64,000 nt of DNA from UBA4636 sp963650915. GTDB lineage: Bacteria > Bacillota > Clostridia > Christensenellales > Borkfalkiaceae. Of the stretch, positions 9,209-16,917 are shown piece by piece (position 1 is the stretch's first letter; the number at the start of each line of letters is the position of its first letter). The notes under the pieces were generated by a model that was given only the letters and a program-made list of their open reading frames with translations, had not been told where the DNA came from and did not search any database. The DNA lies in NCBI GenBank assembly GCA_963650915.1, contig CAVJMJ010000014.1, forward strand, positions 1-64,000, given 5' to 3'. A program made the position numbers and the translations under genes.

Positions 9209-10600
9209 TTAGTTTAATTCGGTAAGGTCGTTAAGCCAAATGCGCTTACTTATCAAGATTATGCCCGCAACTACTTTTACAAACCATAGCCCTAAAACTA
9301 TTGCGTAAATAGCGGGTTCGGACAGCGTAGTTAAGGTTACCAAAAGATATGCGACGGGAACGGCAAGACAACATTCGAAAACGCTGTCGAATAAAAAGGT
9401 GATGATGGTTTTCCCGCCCGAACGCAAGGTAAAATAGGTGCAATTTATGTATGAGTTTACCGGCATGTAAATGGCGAATATCAGTATAAATTTTGATGCA
9501 AGTGCTTTTGCTTCTTCGGTAGTGTTGTAAAATTGGGGGAAAACACTCGAAAACGCCGCTAAAATTATGCCGATTATTACCGACGACGTAACGGAAATAG
9601 AAACGAGCCTTACGTTTGCAACGACGGCTTCTTCCGTTTTTCCCGCGCCGAGGTAATTGCCGAGTATTATCGCAACGGCATTACCGAGGGCAAGTAAAAC
9701 CACGGCAAATAAATTGTTTATGGTCGAGGCAATGGTGTAAGCGTTGACAACCGCAAGCCCTCTTAACGAATAGCACTGGGTCAAAAGTGCGACGCCTATT
9801 GCCCATAAAGTTTCGTTTATAAGTATGGGCATGCCCTTTTTCGTTATGTTTTTTGCAAGCGTTTTGGGAACTTTAATCGACGAATACAATCCTTTAAAGG
9901 CAGGGTGTTTATTCGACTTTTTGTGTGCATATATAACGAGTATTGCTGTTTCCACCGTTCTCGCTATAACCGTAGCGATTGCCGCACCCCTTACGCCGAG
10001 CACGGGAAGCCCGAAAAGCCCGAAAATCAATAGGGAGTTACCTATAAAGTTACATAAAAACGAGGCAAGCGCCGCAAACATCGGAACTTTGGTTTCGTTT
10101 GCTTCCCTTAACGTCCCTGCGTAAACTTGAGAAAGGGCGAAAAAGGGAAGTTGCAATACCGCTATAAACAAATATTCTTCCGCCCTTTTATAGGTTTCTA
10201 TGGGGTCTGACGATTCGTCCGGCGTTATGTAAAGTTCTATAAGCGGTTTTCTGAAAATTAACAGAACACCCGCAAAAAATATTACGGCAAAGATAGCCGA
10301 ATATATTTTATAGCGCACGGTATAGCGCATGTTGTCGACGTCACCGCGCCCGTAATATTGCGCGGTAAATATTCCCGCACCCGAAACGGCACCGAAGATA
10401 CACAGGTTAAAAACGAACATCAACTGGTTTATGATGGAAACGCCGTTCATTTCCGCAATGCCGACTTGACCTATCATGATGTTATCAAGCAAACTTACGA
10501 AGTTTGTTATTCCGTTTTGAATGACGATAGGCAAAGCAATGGCTAAAACCAGTTTGTTAAAGGCTTTGTCGCCGAATACGTTTTTAAACGTGTACTTCAT
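9209..10600 (-). CDS. MATE-family efflux transporter
   Basis: 463-residue polytopic membrane protein with about 12 hydrophobic helices in two homologous halves. The MATE hallmarks are visible: ALPIVIQNGITNFVSLLDNIMIGQVG at the N-terminus, FTAQYYGRGD near residue 80, and IILGNYLGAGKTEEA at the start of the second half. Members export drugs or metabolites driven by Na+ or H+; the substrate cannot be read from sequence. Own promoter (10724-10752) and terminator, so a single-gene unit. SD AAGGAAGG. Confidence 0.93.
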   Translation of the reverse strand: MKYTFKNVFGDKAFNKLVLAIALPIVIQNGITNFVSLLDNIMIGQVGIAEMNGVSIINQLMFVFNLCIFGAVSGAGIFTAQYYGRGDVDNMRYTVRYKIYSAIFAVIFFAGVLLIFRKPLIELYITPDESSDPIETYKRAEEYLFIAVLQLPFFALSQVYAGTLREANETKVPMFAALASFLCNFIGNSLLIFGLFGLPVLGVRGAAIATVIARTVETAILVIYAHKKSNKHPAFKGLYSSIKVPKTLAKNITKKGMPILINETLWAIGVALLTQCYSLRGLAVVNAYTIASTINNLFAVVLLALGNAVAIILGNYLGAGKTEEAVVANVRLVSISVTSSVIIGIILAAFSSVFPQFYNTTEEAKALASKFILIFAIYMPVNSYINCTYFTLRSGGKTIITFLFDSVFECCLAVPVAYLLVTLTTLSEPAIYAIVLGLWFVKVVAGIILISKRIWLNDLTELN

Positions 10601-10723
10601 AATACCTTCCTTATTGTACGTCCGTTGACTTTCGCATCGACCGATTCGGCGTCGATTTTGTATGTCTGTTGACGAAAATTTTTAAAAGATGTCCGCATAT
10701 CAAGGGCTTAAATTACAACGTAT

Positions 10724-10752
10724 ATAATAGCACAAAAGGAAGATTTTTACAA
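10724..10752 (-). promoter_or_regulatory. Promoter of MATE gene
   Basis: Minus-strand TTGTAA (10747-10752), 17-bp spacer, TATTAT (10724-10729). It leaves a 5' UTR of about 115 nt. Confidence 0.7.
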
Positions 10753-11240
10753 GATATTTTAATTGATTTTAAAAAATAACGGCGATATCTTGATTTTGCG
10801 GTTTATCCCGCAGTTTTAGCGTTGTATCGAAAAGTGTAATCTTAGCCGAAAAATCTAAAGCGATACGGCATGCCTTTTTTACAAAAAGTCCGCCTATAAG
10901 CCGATTATCGATATAAATTATGTTATGTAAAAAGATATTATACGGGACAGGCATTATCTTACGCCGACGAGTAAGGCTATACGCTTCGGCAAAAACAGCC
11001 TTAGGCTAATGACAATTTTTCGTCACGTTAAGCCCCGTCTTTTCGTTGTCGGCAACAATCGGAATCATCGGTTTCCTCACCGAAACCGAGTAAAACGATT
11101 GAATTTTCGTATTGTTTCGGCAATCGCTAAAATAATCATACCGAAAGATTTACGAAAACCAAAAACAGCAGCGTTATAAAACAGTAGCGTCAACTAAAAT
11201 AGTGTGTCAGTTAAGAACATCGTAGCGTTACGGAGATTTT
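10753..11240. other. Non-coding stretch
   Basis: About 490 bases with no convincing gene. A 61-codon minus-strand frame (10769-10954) has no SD and spans a copy of the dispersed word. Apart from that copy at 10894-10910 I see nothing definite. Confidence 0.6.
10894..10910 (-). repeat. Dispersed 17-bp word, variant CGATAATCGGCTTATAG
   Basis: Exact copy of the variant on the minus strand, followed by GGCGGACTTTTTG, the same tail as the copy at 45286-45302. Confidence 0.85.
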
Positions 11241-11400
11241 TCAAAAATCTGTCAGTAGTATTGAGAGATTTTTTAAAAAGTTAAAAATCTATCAGTAGTA
11301 ATGAGAGATTTTCTAAAAAATCAAAAATCTGTCAGTAGTATTGAGAGATTTTTAAAAAAATCAAAAATCTGTCAGTAGTATTGAGAGATTTACTTGACAA
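11241..11400. repeat. 40-bp tandem array (4 units) upstream of ATPase gene
   Basis: Units begin at 11241, 11281, 11321 and 11361 with an exact 40-bp period. Each holds AAAAATCT, then GTCAGTAGTATTGAG, then AGATTTTT, so each can form an 8-bp stem-loop. The last unit runs directly into the -35 box of the ATPase promoter. Units are near-identical with no unique spacers, so it is not a CRISPR; operator array or recombination-prone repeat are the options. Confidence 0.92.
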
Positions 11401-11422
11401 GATAAATAGATTGAAGTATAAT
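11394..11422 (+). promoter_or_regulatory. Consensus sigma-A promoter of ATPase gene
   Basis: TTGACA (11394-11399), 17-bp spacer, TATAAT (11417-11422): a perfect consensus promoter abutting the repeat array, 24 nt before the start codon. Confidence 0.9.
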
Positions 11423-11446
11423 CGAATAAAAAATAATAGGTGAAAC

Positions 11447-12628
11447 ATGGTTTCGAGAGAAAAATATATAGAACAAGTACGCCCGTTTTACCGCTCCGAT
11501 TTGATAAAAATTATTACGGGAATACGTCGTTGCGGAAAATCGATAGTCTTAGAGCAAATAATGGAGGAGGTAAAAAGGGAAACCGATAACGTTATTTATC
11601 TTAACTTCGAAGATAAAAACGTGGTTTTGAACATAACGAACGCAGAAGAACTTATTTCGTACGTCAACGAGAACAGAAAAGAAGGAAAGTGTTATTTGTT
11701 TTTCGATGAAATTCAAATCCTCGAAGGTTGGCAAGACGCTTGCAAAACGTTAAGACTTTACGATAATTCCCTGTTTATAACAGGGTCAAACTCAAAACTG
11801 TTGTCGAGCGAATTTATTAAGGAACTTTCGGGAAGATACGTATCCTTTAGAATACGCCCCTTCGTTTATAAAGAAATAGTCGAGTATGCAAAAGAACTAA
11901 ACAAAGAAGTTTCCGTCTCCGATTATCTCGTATGGGGAGGGTTTCCCAAACGTTTCGAGTTCGATACCTTTGATGCGCAATATCGGTATTTAAGCGATTT
12001 GGACGATACTATAGTCATAAACGACGCCATAATGCGATACAAAATAAGAAAGACGCAATTATTCAAACGTTTCGTAAATTTCGTTTTAAAAAGTAACAGT
12101 CGTATATTTTCGGCAAGTTCAATTCACGATTATATAAAACAAGAAAACCCCGATTGCTCGATAAATACCATAGCAAAATACCTCGGTTATCTTGAAGAAG
12201 CATATGTTATTTCCTCGGTAAAACAATATTCTACGAAAACAAAAAAAGAACTTTCCTATTTTGTAAAGATTTACGACGAGGACGTCTGTTTTAACTCGCT
12301 TCGGTGCCTAAACAACCGTTTTGACTTAACCCATAACTTCGAAAATATCGTATACAACGAACTTTTATATATGGGATACGATATTTACGTTTACAACGAT
12401 AACGGGCAAGAAATAGATTTTCTTGCGACGAAAGGCAATAACAGGTATTACGTTCAGGCTGCATACAGCGTAGCCGACGATAAAGCCTATAAAAGAGAGT
12501 TTGACGCCTTTAAAAAAATAGATAATTTATCGCAAAAAATTATAATAACCAACGACGATATAGATTATTCTACGAGTACGGTTAGACATATCAAATTTAA
12601 AGATTTTTTAACCATGGAAAGTTTGTAA
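11447..12628 (+). CDS. AAA ATPase with DUF4143-type C-terminus
   Basis: 393 residues. The N-terminal AAA_14-like domain has Walker A GIRRCGKS (about 25-32) and Walker B CYLFFDEIQ (about 84-92), then an ITGSNS sensor-like strand. The C-terminal half matches the DUF4143/nuclease-like part: FENIVYNELLYMGYDIYVY...GQEIDFLA. These proteins are abundant in gut bacteria and their role is unknown. Expressed from a consensus promoter immediately behind a 40-bp tandem array; the SD is AGGTG. A distant relative lies at 20327-21691, also next to repeats. Confidence 0.88.
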   Translation: MVSREKYIEQVRPFYRSDLIKIITGIRRCGKSIVLEQIMEEVKRETDNVIYLNFEDKNVVLNITNAEELISYVNENRKEGKCYLFFDEIQILEGWQDACKTLRLYDNSLFITGSNSKLLSSEFIKELSGRYVSFRIRPFVYKEIVEYAKELNKEVSVSDYLVWGGFPKRFEFDTFDAQYRYLSDLDDTIVINDAIMRYKIRKTQLFKRFVNFVLKSNSRIFSASSIHDYIKQENPDCSINTIAKYLGYLEEAYVISSVKQYSTKTKKELSYFVKIYDEDVCFNSLRCLNNRFDLTHNFENIVYNELLYMGYDIYVYNDNGQEIDFLATKGNNRYYVQAAYSVADDKAYKREFDAFKKIDNLSQKIIITNDDIDYSTSTVRHIKFKDFLTMESL

Positions 12629-13403
12629 AAATCAATTGCGTCTTAAAGATAAATTCAGCGAATATCGGCAAACAACGAAAAGTCAGATACCCGAAAAGGC
12701 TTATATAAGTCGTTTAACCCGAAAAAGCGGATACAAGTCGAGTAAAAATCGTATATGACCGTGCGTTCAAGGTGTGTACAAGTTTGTATATAACGGTGCG
12801 CTAAAAAATAAAAACTTTATTAAATTTATGGCTTGCTTAGTCGGATATATTTGCGCTGTAAGGTGCTTAAGCTTACGACGAAAAAACAAAGCCGAAGTCG
12901 ATAAATACGGCAGCTTACGAAAATTTATCAATAATGCAACCTCGGTAATTAAAAATTGCAATAGAAGGGCTTAAGAGATTTAAAATCGGTCTCTTAAAAG
13001 TCGTTTAAACAAACCGAACCGATTAAATAAACCGGTCAACCAAACAACCAAAAACCAAATCAACCAAGTCAAACAATCACAGGAAACTAAATCAAGCTAC
13101 ACAAACCAAATCAACCGAACAACCGACAAATCAATCGACACCAAACATTTAATTAACCTGTTAGATGACAAAAAAGAGCCGAAAACGGGCTTATAGCCCG
13201 ATTTTCGGCTCTTTTTGCAGTATAAAAGTATTTTTAAACAAAGTTGGATAATTGCACGGAATAATGTGCCCGATTATCATAAATAATTGAAAGGGTTATA
13301 ATATTTTAAACGGTTATAATGTTTTAAACGATTTATTATTAAGTAAAGCCGAGATTGTTATCGTCGCTTCATTATAGATGTTCAAAATAATTAAAACGCT
13401 TCA
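12629..13403. other. Non-coding stretch with terminator and repeats
   Basis: Holds no supportable gene. Contents: an A/C-rich low-complexity tract (about 13000-13140, many AACCAAA motifs), a strong terminator (13171-13216), two tandem 18-bp GGTTATAATRTTTTAAAC units (13295-13330) and a duplicated exonuclease 3' end (13365-13428). Confidence 0.6.
13171..13216. terminator. Bidirectional terminator, contains word core
   Basis: A 20-bp, nearly perfect stem (AAAAAGAGCCGAAAA + CGGGC against GCCCG + ATTTTCGGCTCTTTTT) with loop TTATA. The apex reads CGGGCTTATAG, the core of the dispersed word. Confidence 0.88.
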
Positions 13404-13428
13404 TTATAGATGTTTCGAAATAAAATCG
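13365..13428. repeat. 32-bp tandem duplication at exonuclease 3' end
   Basis: CGCTTCATTATAGATGTT occurs at 13365 and 13397. The second copy contains the stop codon and last codons of the exonuclease gene; the first is a diverged duplicate beyond the gene. Confidence 0.75.
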
Positions 13429-14000
13429 TTAAATTCGGAAAATTTTTCTCGTGAGTTTTGGACGGCTAAAAACATTGCCGCCGTATCGTAAGCCGCATCG
13501 TGGCTTTTTTTGTCGCTCATGTCAAAAAATTCGTTTACGAATTTATTAACTTCAAAGGGGTATACGTCGGAAAATGTGCAAAATTCATCCAATTTAGGGT
13601 ATTTGATACCTTTTCCGCTTGGACGAGGAAGCTTCATTATAGGCGTAAAATACTTCATGGTGTCGAGGCTTTCGTCGTATCTGAAGATTTTGGAATTGTT
13701 TTGAAATTCTTGGGACATAAAACCGAAATCGAAATTGAAATTGTGTGCGACCAACAGTTTCGCGCTTAAAAAGTCGTTTTCGATTTCGTCGATGTCGTCG
13801 CAAAATTTGCGCCCTTTGGACAATTCTTTTAATTTTTCCACGGTGATTCCGTGTACGAAACTTGCCGAAGGCTCTATGTAAGAGACTTCAAAGTAAAAAT
13901 TTTTGGCAACGATTTTGTCGCCGTAGTCGAGTATGTAAGCAAGTTGAATGATGTGCCCGGGTTTTAAACCCGTCGTTTCCGTATCGAAGTATAAAATCAT
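13404..14000 (-). CDS. DEDDh 3'-5' exonuclease (DnaQ-like)
   Basis: 198-residue stand-alone exonuclease of the DnaQ/RNase T superfamily. The catalytic set is complete: DTET at residues 6-9 (Exo I), HNFNFDFGFM (Exo II) and HDAAYD (Exo III, DEDDh type). There is no polymerase or helicase domain, so it is not PolC. Possible jobs are proofreading or RNA/DNA trimming. Its 3' end is partly duplicated (13365-13428), and upstream lies a five-unit 13-bp repeat shared with the divergent membrane-protein gene. Confidence 0.9.
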   Translation of the reverse strand: MILYFDTETTGLKPGHIIQLAYILDYGDKIVAKNFYFEVSYIEPSASFVHGITVEKLKELSKGRKFCDDIDEIENDFLSAKLLVAHNFNFDFGFMSQEFQNNSKIFRYDESLDTMKYFTPIMKLPRPSGKGIKYPKLDEFCTFSDVYPFEVNKFVNEFFDMSDKKSHDAAYDTAAMFLAVQNSREKFSEFNDFISKHL

Positions 14001-14047
14001 AAATTAAAATATAAGTTGAAATATTAGTCAGGATAAATGATAGTAAA

Positions 14048-14112
14048 GTCGCAAAACTAAGCCACAAAACTAAGCCGTAAAGCAAAGTCATAAAGCAAAG
14101 TCATAAAGCAAA
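14048..14112. repeat. 13-bp tandem repeat, five units
   Basis: GTCGCAAAACTAA, GCCACAAAACTAA, GCCGTAAAGCAAA, GTCATAAAGCAAA, GTCATAAAGCAAA: contiguous 13-bp units in the divergent intergenic region. Confidence 0.85.
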
Positions 14113-14157
14113 GCCGTAACCTTGATGATTAGTCGAAAATTCGATATTTTTTACCTA

Positions 14158-14186
14158 TTGACAAAAAACGGATTTCGTGATAAACT
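14158..14186 (+). promoter_or_regulatory. Promoter of small membrane protein gene
   Basis: TTGACA (14158-14163), 17-bp spacer, TAAACT (14181-14186). Transcription would begin near 14193, which excludes the in-frame GTG at 14177 as start. Confidence 0.7.
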
Positions 14187-14212
14187 ATAAAAAAGAGTTA
14201 AGGAGGTTTTTT

Positions 14213-14572
14213 ATGACTCGAGGCGGTAAGGTTTATTTTATTATAACGAGTGTCGTGGCGGCAATCGCCGCAATAATCGATTTTTTGGCGGTGGCGATCT
14301 TTTTGTCTATCGTCTTCGGCGGAGGAAGCCCTCTCGGTAACGCATTGTCTCTCGTTATATTCGGGGTGTATTATATCGTTTTCGGAGGAATAGTTTCTGC
14401 CGTCGCCTTTATTATGTCTTGCGTGCTTATAAAGGTAAGTAGAAAGTTAGGTCTAATATACCTTATAACTATTTTCCTTTTGTTTGCCGTCGGCATTTTA
14501 TGTTTCGTCGTTTGCGGTAATTCAAATTCCGATTCCGAAAGTGCTTTATTAAGCCTTATCGCGCTTTTTTAA
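14213..14572 (+). CDS. Small membrane protein of unknown function
   Basis: 119 residues from the ATG at 14213, which follows a perfect AAGGAGG; the longer frame begins inside the promoter. Three to four hydrophobic helices (about residues 8-33, 45-70, 78-100) with a short polar tail NSNSDSESALLSL. No family is recognised. Monocistronic. Confidence 0.75.
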   Translation: MTRGGKVYFIITSVVAAIAAIIDFLAVAIFLSIVFGGGSPLGNALSLVIFGVYYIVFGGIVSAVAFIMSCVLIKVSRKLGLIYLITIFLLFAVGILCFVVCGNSNSDSESALLSLIALF

Positions 14573-14986
14573 CGAGTTGCGTTTTATAGCGCACGATGTT
14601 TTATTGCACACTACGTTTTATAGTACGCTTTATAGCACGCTTTATAGCACGAATCTTCGGGTTGCTTAATTTTATAAAAATCGGTCTATAAGCCCGTTAT
14701 CGGCTCGTTTTTTGACGGTAACGGGTTATTTTTACGCCATTTATCCGATCGTCATGCCGTTCTTTAAACGAAATCTTTTATAAAAGTATCCGATATTTTC
14801 GTAATATCTTCGAGTATGCACTTTTTTATCGGGCTTAATTTGCGTTTAATTTTGCAAAACCGATTTATCTATAATTACAATGTACACTTTTTTTAATCGT
14901 TTGTCAATGGAAAACGTCAATTTAGGATATAAATTCAGTCAATTATAAATCTTAATTGACGTCAAAAAAAGATATATAATATAAAT
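14573..14986. other. Non-coding stretch with short repeats
   Basis: Starts with degenerate GCTTTATAGCAC repeats (about 14580-14660), then a copy of the dispersed word on the minus strand whose CCCGTTA half can pair with TAACGGG at 14719-14725. The rest is AT-rich and featureless. Confidence 0.6.
14686..14702 (-). repeat. Dispersed 17-bp word, exact
   Basis: CGATAACGGGCTTATAG on the minus strand, followed by ACCGATTTTT. Confidence 0.9.
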
Positions 14987-15284
14987 ATGAAAAATTATCT
15001 TGCCATTGATATAGGCACCACATTTGGAGGTTATAGCGTTTTTCAGAGAAAGAATCAAAGCTTATCGTTTTAACACCGGGTTTTGCGATACGCCCGACGG
15101 GCTTATACTCGATAGTGATTTGCTTTTTGAAAACCTTCTACTCGGCATTAAAAATGCATTTGAAACTTTTCACGAAATAGAAAGTTTGGCTATCGACACT
15201 TTTGCTATCGACACTTTTGTGTCGATTATCTTTCGGGAAATTGCGACAAAGCAGTCTTTCCGTCGGCGAATAGAGGGCGAATAG
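14987..15284 (+). pseudogene. Rhamnulokinase-like sugar kinase remnant
   Basis: Two adjacent frames together resemble the N-terminal ~100 residues of an FGGY-type rhamnulokinase (normally about 480 residues). Frame 1 from the ATG at 14987 gives MKNYLAIDIGTTFGGYSV and stops after 28 codons. The next frame continues with KAYRFNTGF...LILDSDLLFENLLLGIKNAF...SLAIDTFAIDTF, matching the family pattern YRFxNG, WDxDxLFxxIxxGL and GIDTWGVD, with W replaced. A frameshift near the T-run at about 15040 separates them, and the rest of the gene is missing. Identification is by remembered family motifs only. Confidence 0.65.
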
Positions 15285-15366
15285 TAGGCGAGTAGACGAC
15301 CGATATACGGCGGTTAAAAATCAAATATCGGGGATGACGAAAGGAAACCCTTCGTTAGGTAGTTTA

Positions 15367-15404
15367 TTCTTCGGAAAACGTTTGCGTTTTCCGAAGAATT
15401 TTTG
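15367..15404 (+). terminator. Perfect 14-bp stem terminator
   Basis: TTCTTCGGAAAACG (15367-15380) and CGTTTTCCGAAGAA (15385-15398), loop TTTG, then TTTTT. It overlaps the -35/spacer of the promoter for the PHP gene. Confidence 0.85.
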
Positions 15405-15410
15405 TATAAT
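15382..15410 (+). promoter_or_regulatory. Promoter of PHP-domain gene
   Basis: TTGCGT (15382-15387), 17-bp spacer, TATAAT (15405-15410). The -35 lies in the loop and right arm of the terminator hairpin, so readthrough stop and new start are interleaved. Confidence 0.6.
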
Positions 15411-15438
15411 GAAAGCCAAGAAAAAAGAAGGTATAATT

Positions 15439-16197
15439 ATGTCTGAAAACTATTTGGACGAAAGGTTAAACGAATTTACTTGCGATGAGCCTAAAGGGTA
15501 CCTGTACGAAACTCATTGCCATACTAACGTTACGAGCGCATGTTCCCGTTTGTCGCCCGAAGATATAGTCGATTTGTATTTAAAAAACGGCTACACGGGT
15601 ATCTTTATAACCGACCATTTTTTGAACGGAAACTGCGTCGGTAAAATCCGCGAAGAAAAAGATTTCAAAAAGCAAATAGAGATGTTTTTTGAGGGTTATA
15701 GAAAGGTAAAAGATGCCGCTAACGGTACTATAGACGTATTTTGCGGGTTTGAAACCTCTTATAAAGGCACCGACGTTTTGGTCTACGGTTGGGACGAGGA
15801 AAAGACTAAACTGTACCCCGAAATAATGTCGATGACGATGCGTGAGTTTATTAACTTCGTAAACGATAACGGCGGTCTTACCGTGCAGGCGCATCCCTTC
15901 AGAGAGGCAAATTATATCGATCATATAAGGCTATTTCCTGAAACGGAAGGCGTTGAAGTATATAATTCATCAAGAGATTATCTTTGCAACAAACTCGGTT
16001 ATGAATACTACAAGGCTTATAACGCCGAATACGGTAAATGTAAAACCGGCGGAAGTGATATTCATTATACTTCGCTTCCCGTTCTCGGCGGAATGGCGTT
16101 TAAGGAAAGATTAAAATCCGTTTCCGACTTTATTGACAGAGTTAGAAAAAACGAAGGCGTTATTTTTAGAAAACCAAATATAGTTGCGGAAAAATAA
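15439..16197 (+). CDS. PHP-domain metal-dependent phosphoesterase
   Basis: 252 residues from the ATG at 15439, supported by AAGAAGG SD and the promoter ending at 15410; the longer frame from 15334 runs through a terminator. Metal-ligand motifs of the PHP superfamily are visible: ETHCHTN near residue 24, ITDHF near 56, the FCGFETSY strand, AHPFRE near 153, and GSDIHY near 212. This resembles HisK/YciV-like single-domain PHP hydrolases acting on phosphate esters or nucleotides. Exact substrate unknown. Confidence 0.87.
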   Translation: MSENYLDERLNEFTCDEPKGYLYETHCHTNVTSACSRLSPEDIVDLYLKNGYTGIFITDHFLNGNCVGKIREEKDFKKQIEMFFEGYRKVKDAANGTIDVFCGFETSYKGTDVLVYGWDEEKTKLYPEIMSMTMREFINFVNDNGGLTVQAHPFREANYIDHIRLFPETEGVEVYNSSRDYLCNKLGYEYYKAYNAEYGKCKTGGSDIHYTSLPVLGGMAFKERLKSVSDFIDRVRKNEGVIFRKPNIVAEK

Positions 16198-16299
16198 CCG
16201 AAAATGCTATTTGTTTTTTCGGGACGAAAGTTTGTTTTATCGTCACGAAAAACTTAACGTTCGGCGTAACTAAATTTAGCATTTATAATTAAAAAACGA

Positions 16300-16315
16300 C
16301 GATAACGGGCTTATA
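16300..16315 (+). repeat. Dispersed word, near-exact
   Basis: CGATAACGGGCTTATA followed by AGGGCACTTTTTTA, between the PHP gene and iscR. Confidence 0.88.
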
Positions 16316-16373
16316 AGGGCACTTTTTTAGATTACTTAGTAAAATATATCCTTTATTATCAAGGTAAAATCAC

Positions 16374-16772
16374 ATGAAAATTTCAACGAAGGGAAGATAC
16401 GCCTTGCGCGTAATGATAGATATCGCGGAAAACGGGAAGGGCGAAAGCGTTTCGGTTAAAGATATTGCGCAAAGGCAAAATATTTCTAAAAAATATTTAG
16501 AGCAGATTATGACCATGCTTTCAAAGTCGGGGATGGTAAAGACTTCGCGGGGAAACGTAGGCGGTTACAAACTTACCAAAGAACCCAAAGATTACATCGT
16601 CGGCGATATTTTGCGTGCTACCGAAGGAGATTTAGCTCCGCTCGATTGTTTAATCGACGGTGCCGTTTGCAGTAGAATGGACAGCTGTTCCACGCATAAA
16701 TTTTGGGCGGGGCTGGATAAGGTTATAAACGATTACGTAAACGGCAAAACTTTGCAAGACCTTTTAAATTAA
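16374..16772 (+). CDS. iscR: Rrf2-family Fe-S cluster regulator IscR
   Basis: 132 residues with an N-terminal winged helix (MKISTKGRYALRVM...NISKKYLEQIM...GGYKL) and three cysteines at 92, 99 and 105, the spacing of the [2Fe-2S] ligands of IscR. It should sense Fe-S status and control the nifS-nifU genes about 150 nt downstream, where an inverted repeat overlaps the -35 box. AAGGT serves as a weak SD. It sits on its own transcript or reads through into nifS. Confidence 0.93.
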   Translation: MKISTKGRYALRVMIDIAENGKGESVSVKDIAQRQNISKKYLEQIMTMLSKSGMVKTSRGNVGGYKLTKEPKDYIVGDILRATEGDLAPLDCLIDGAVCSRMDSCSTHKFWAGLDKVINDYVNGKTLQDLLN

Positions 16773-16854
16773 AAAGAAGTTACGGCTTTATTTTTCGGGC
16801 GTTTTAAAGAAAAAAGCAATTAAAAAATCCGAAATATTTCTAAAAATATTGCTA

Positions 16855-16875
16855 TTCCTATTGACACGGTAGGAA
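16855..16875 (+). promoter_or_regulatory. Candidate IscR operator
   Basis: Perfect inverted repeat TTCCTA (16855-16860), 9 bases, TAGGAA (16870-16875), lying across the -35 box of the nifS promoter. Rrf2 regulators bind dyads of about this size, so repression by the adjacent iscR product is the natural reading. Confidence 0.6.
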
Positions 16876-16889
16876 AAGCGTGTTATAAT
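16861..16889 (+). promoter_or_regulatory. Consensus promoter of nifS-nifU
   Basis: TTGACA (16861-16866), 17-bp spacer, TATAAT (16884-16889). Confidence 0.92.
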
Positions 16890-16917
16890 TAGCCCGAAAT
16901 TGAAAACGGAGATAAAT

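Noticed and set aside
10769..10954. 61-residue minus-strand ORF
   Set aside because: No SD, spans a dispersed word copy, no recognisable protein features.
11241..11400. CRISPR array
   Set aside because: Units are near-identical across the whole 40-bp period with no unique spacers, and no cas genes are present.
12774..12974. 66-residue plus-strand ORF
   Set aside because: No SD and no family; an equally long opposite-strand frame overlaps it, indicating chance.
14177..14212. Upstream GTG start for the small membrane protein
   Set aside because: It lies within the promoter; the ATG at 14213 has AAGGAGG.
15334..15438. N-terminal extension of the PHP protein
   Set aside because: Would translate through a 14-bp terminator stem and the promoter; the ATG at 15439 has an SD.
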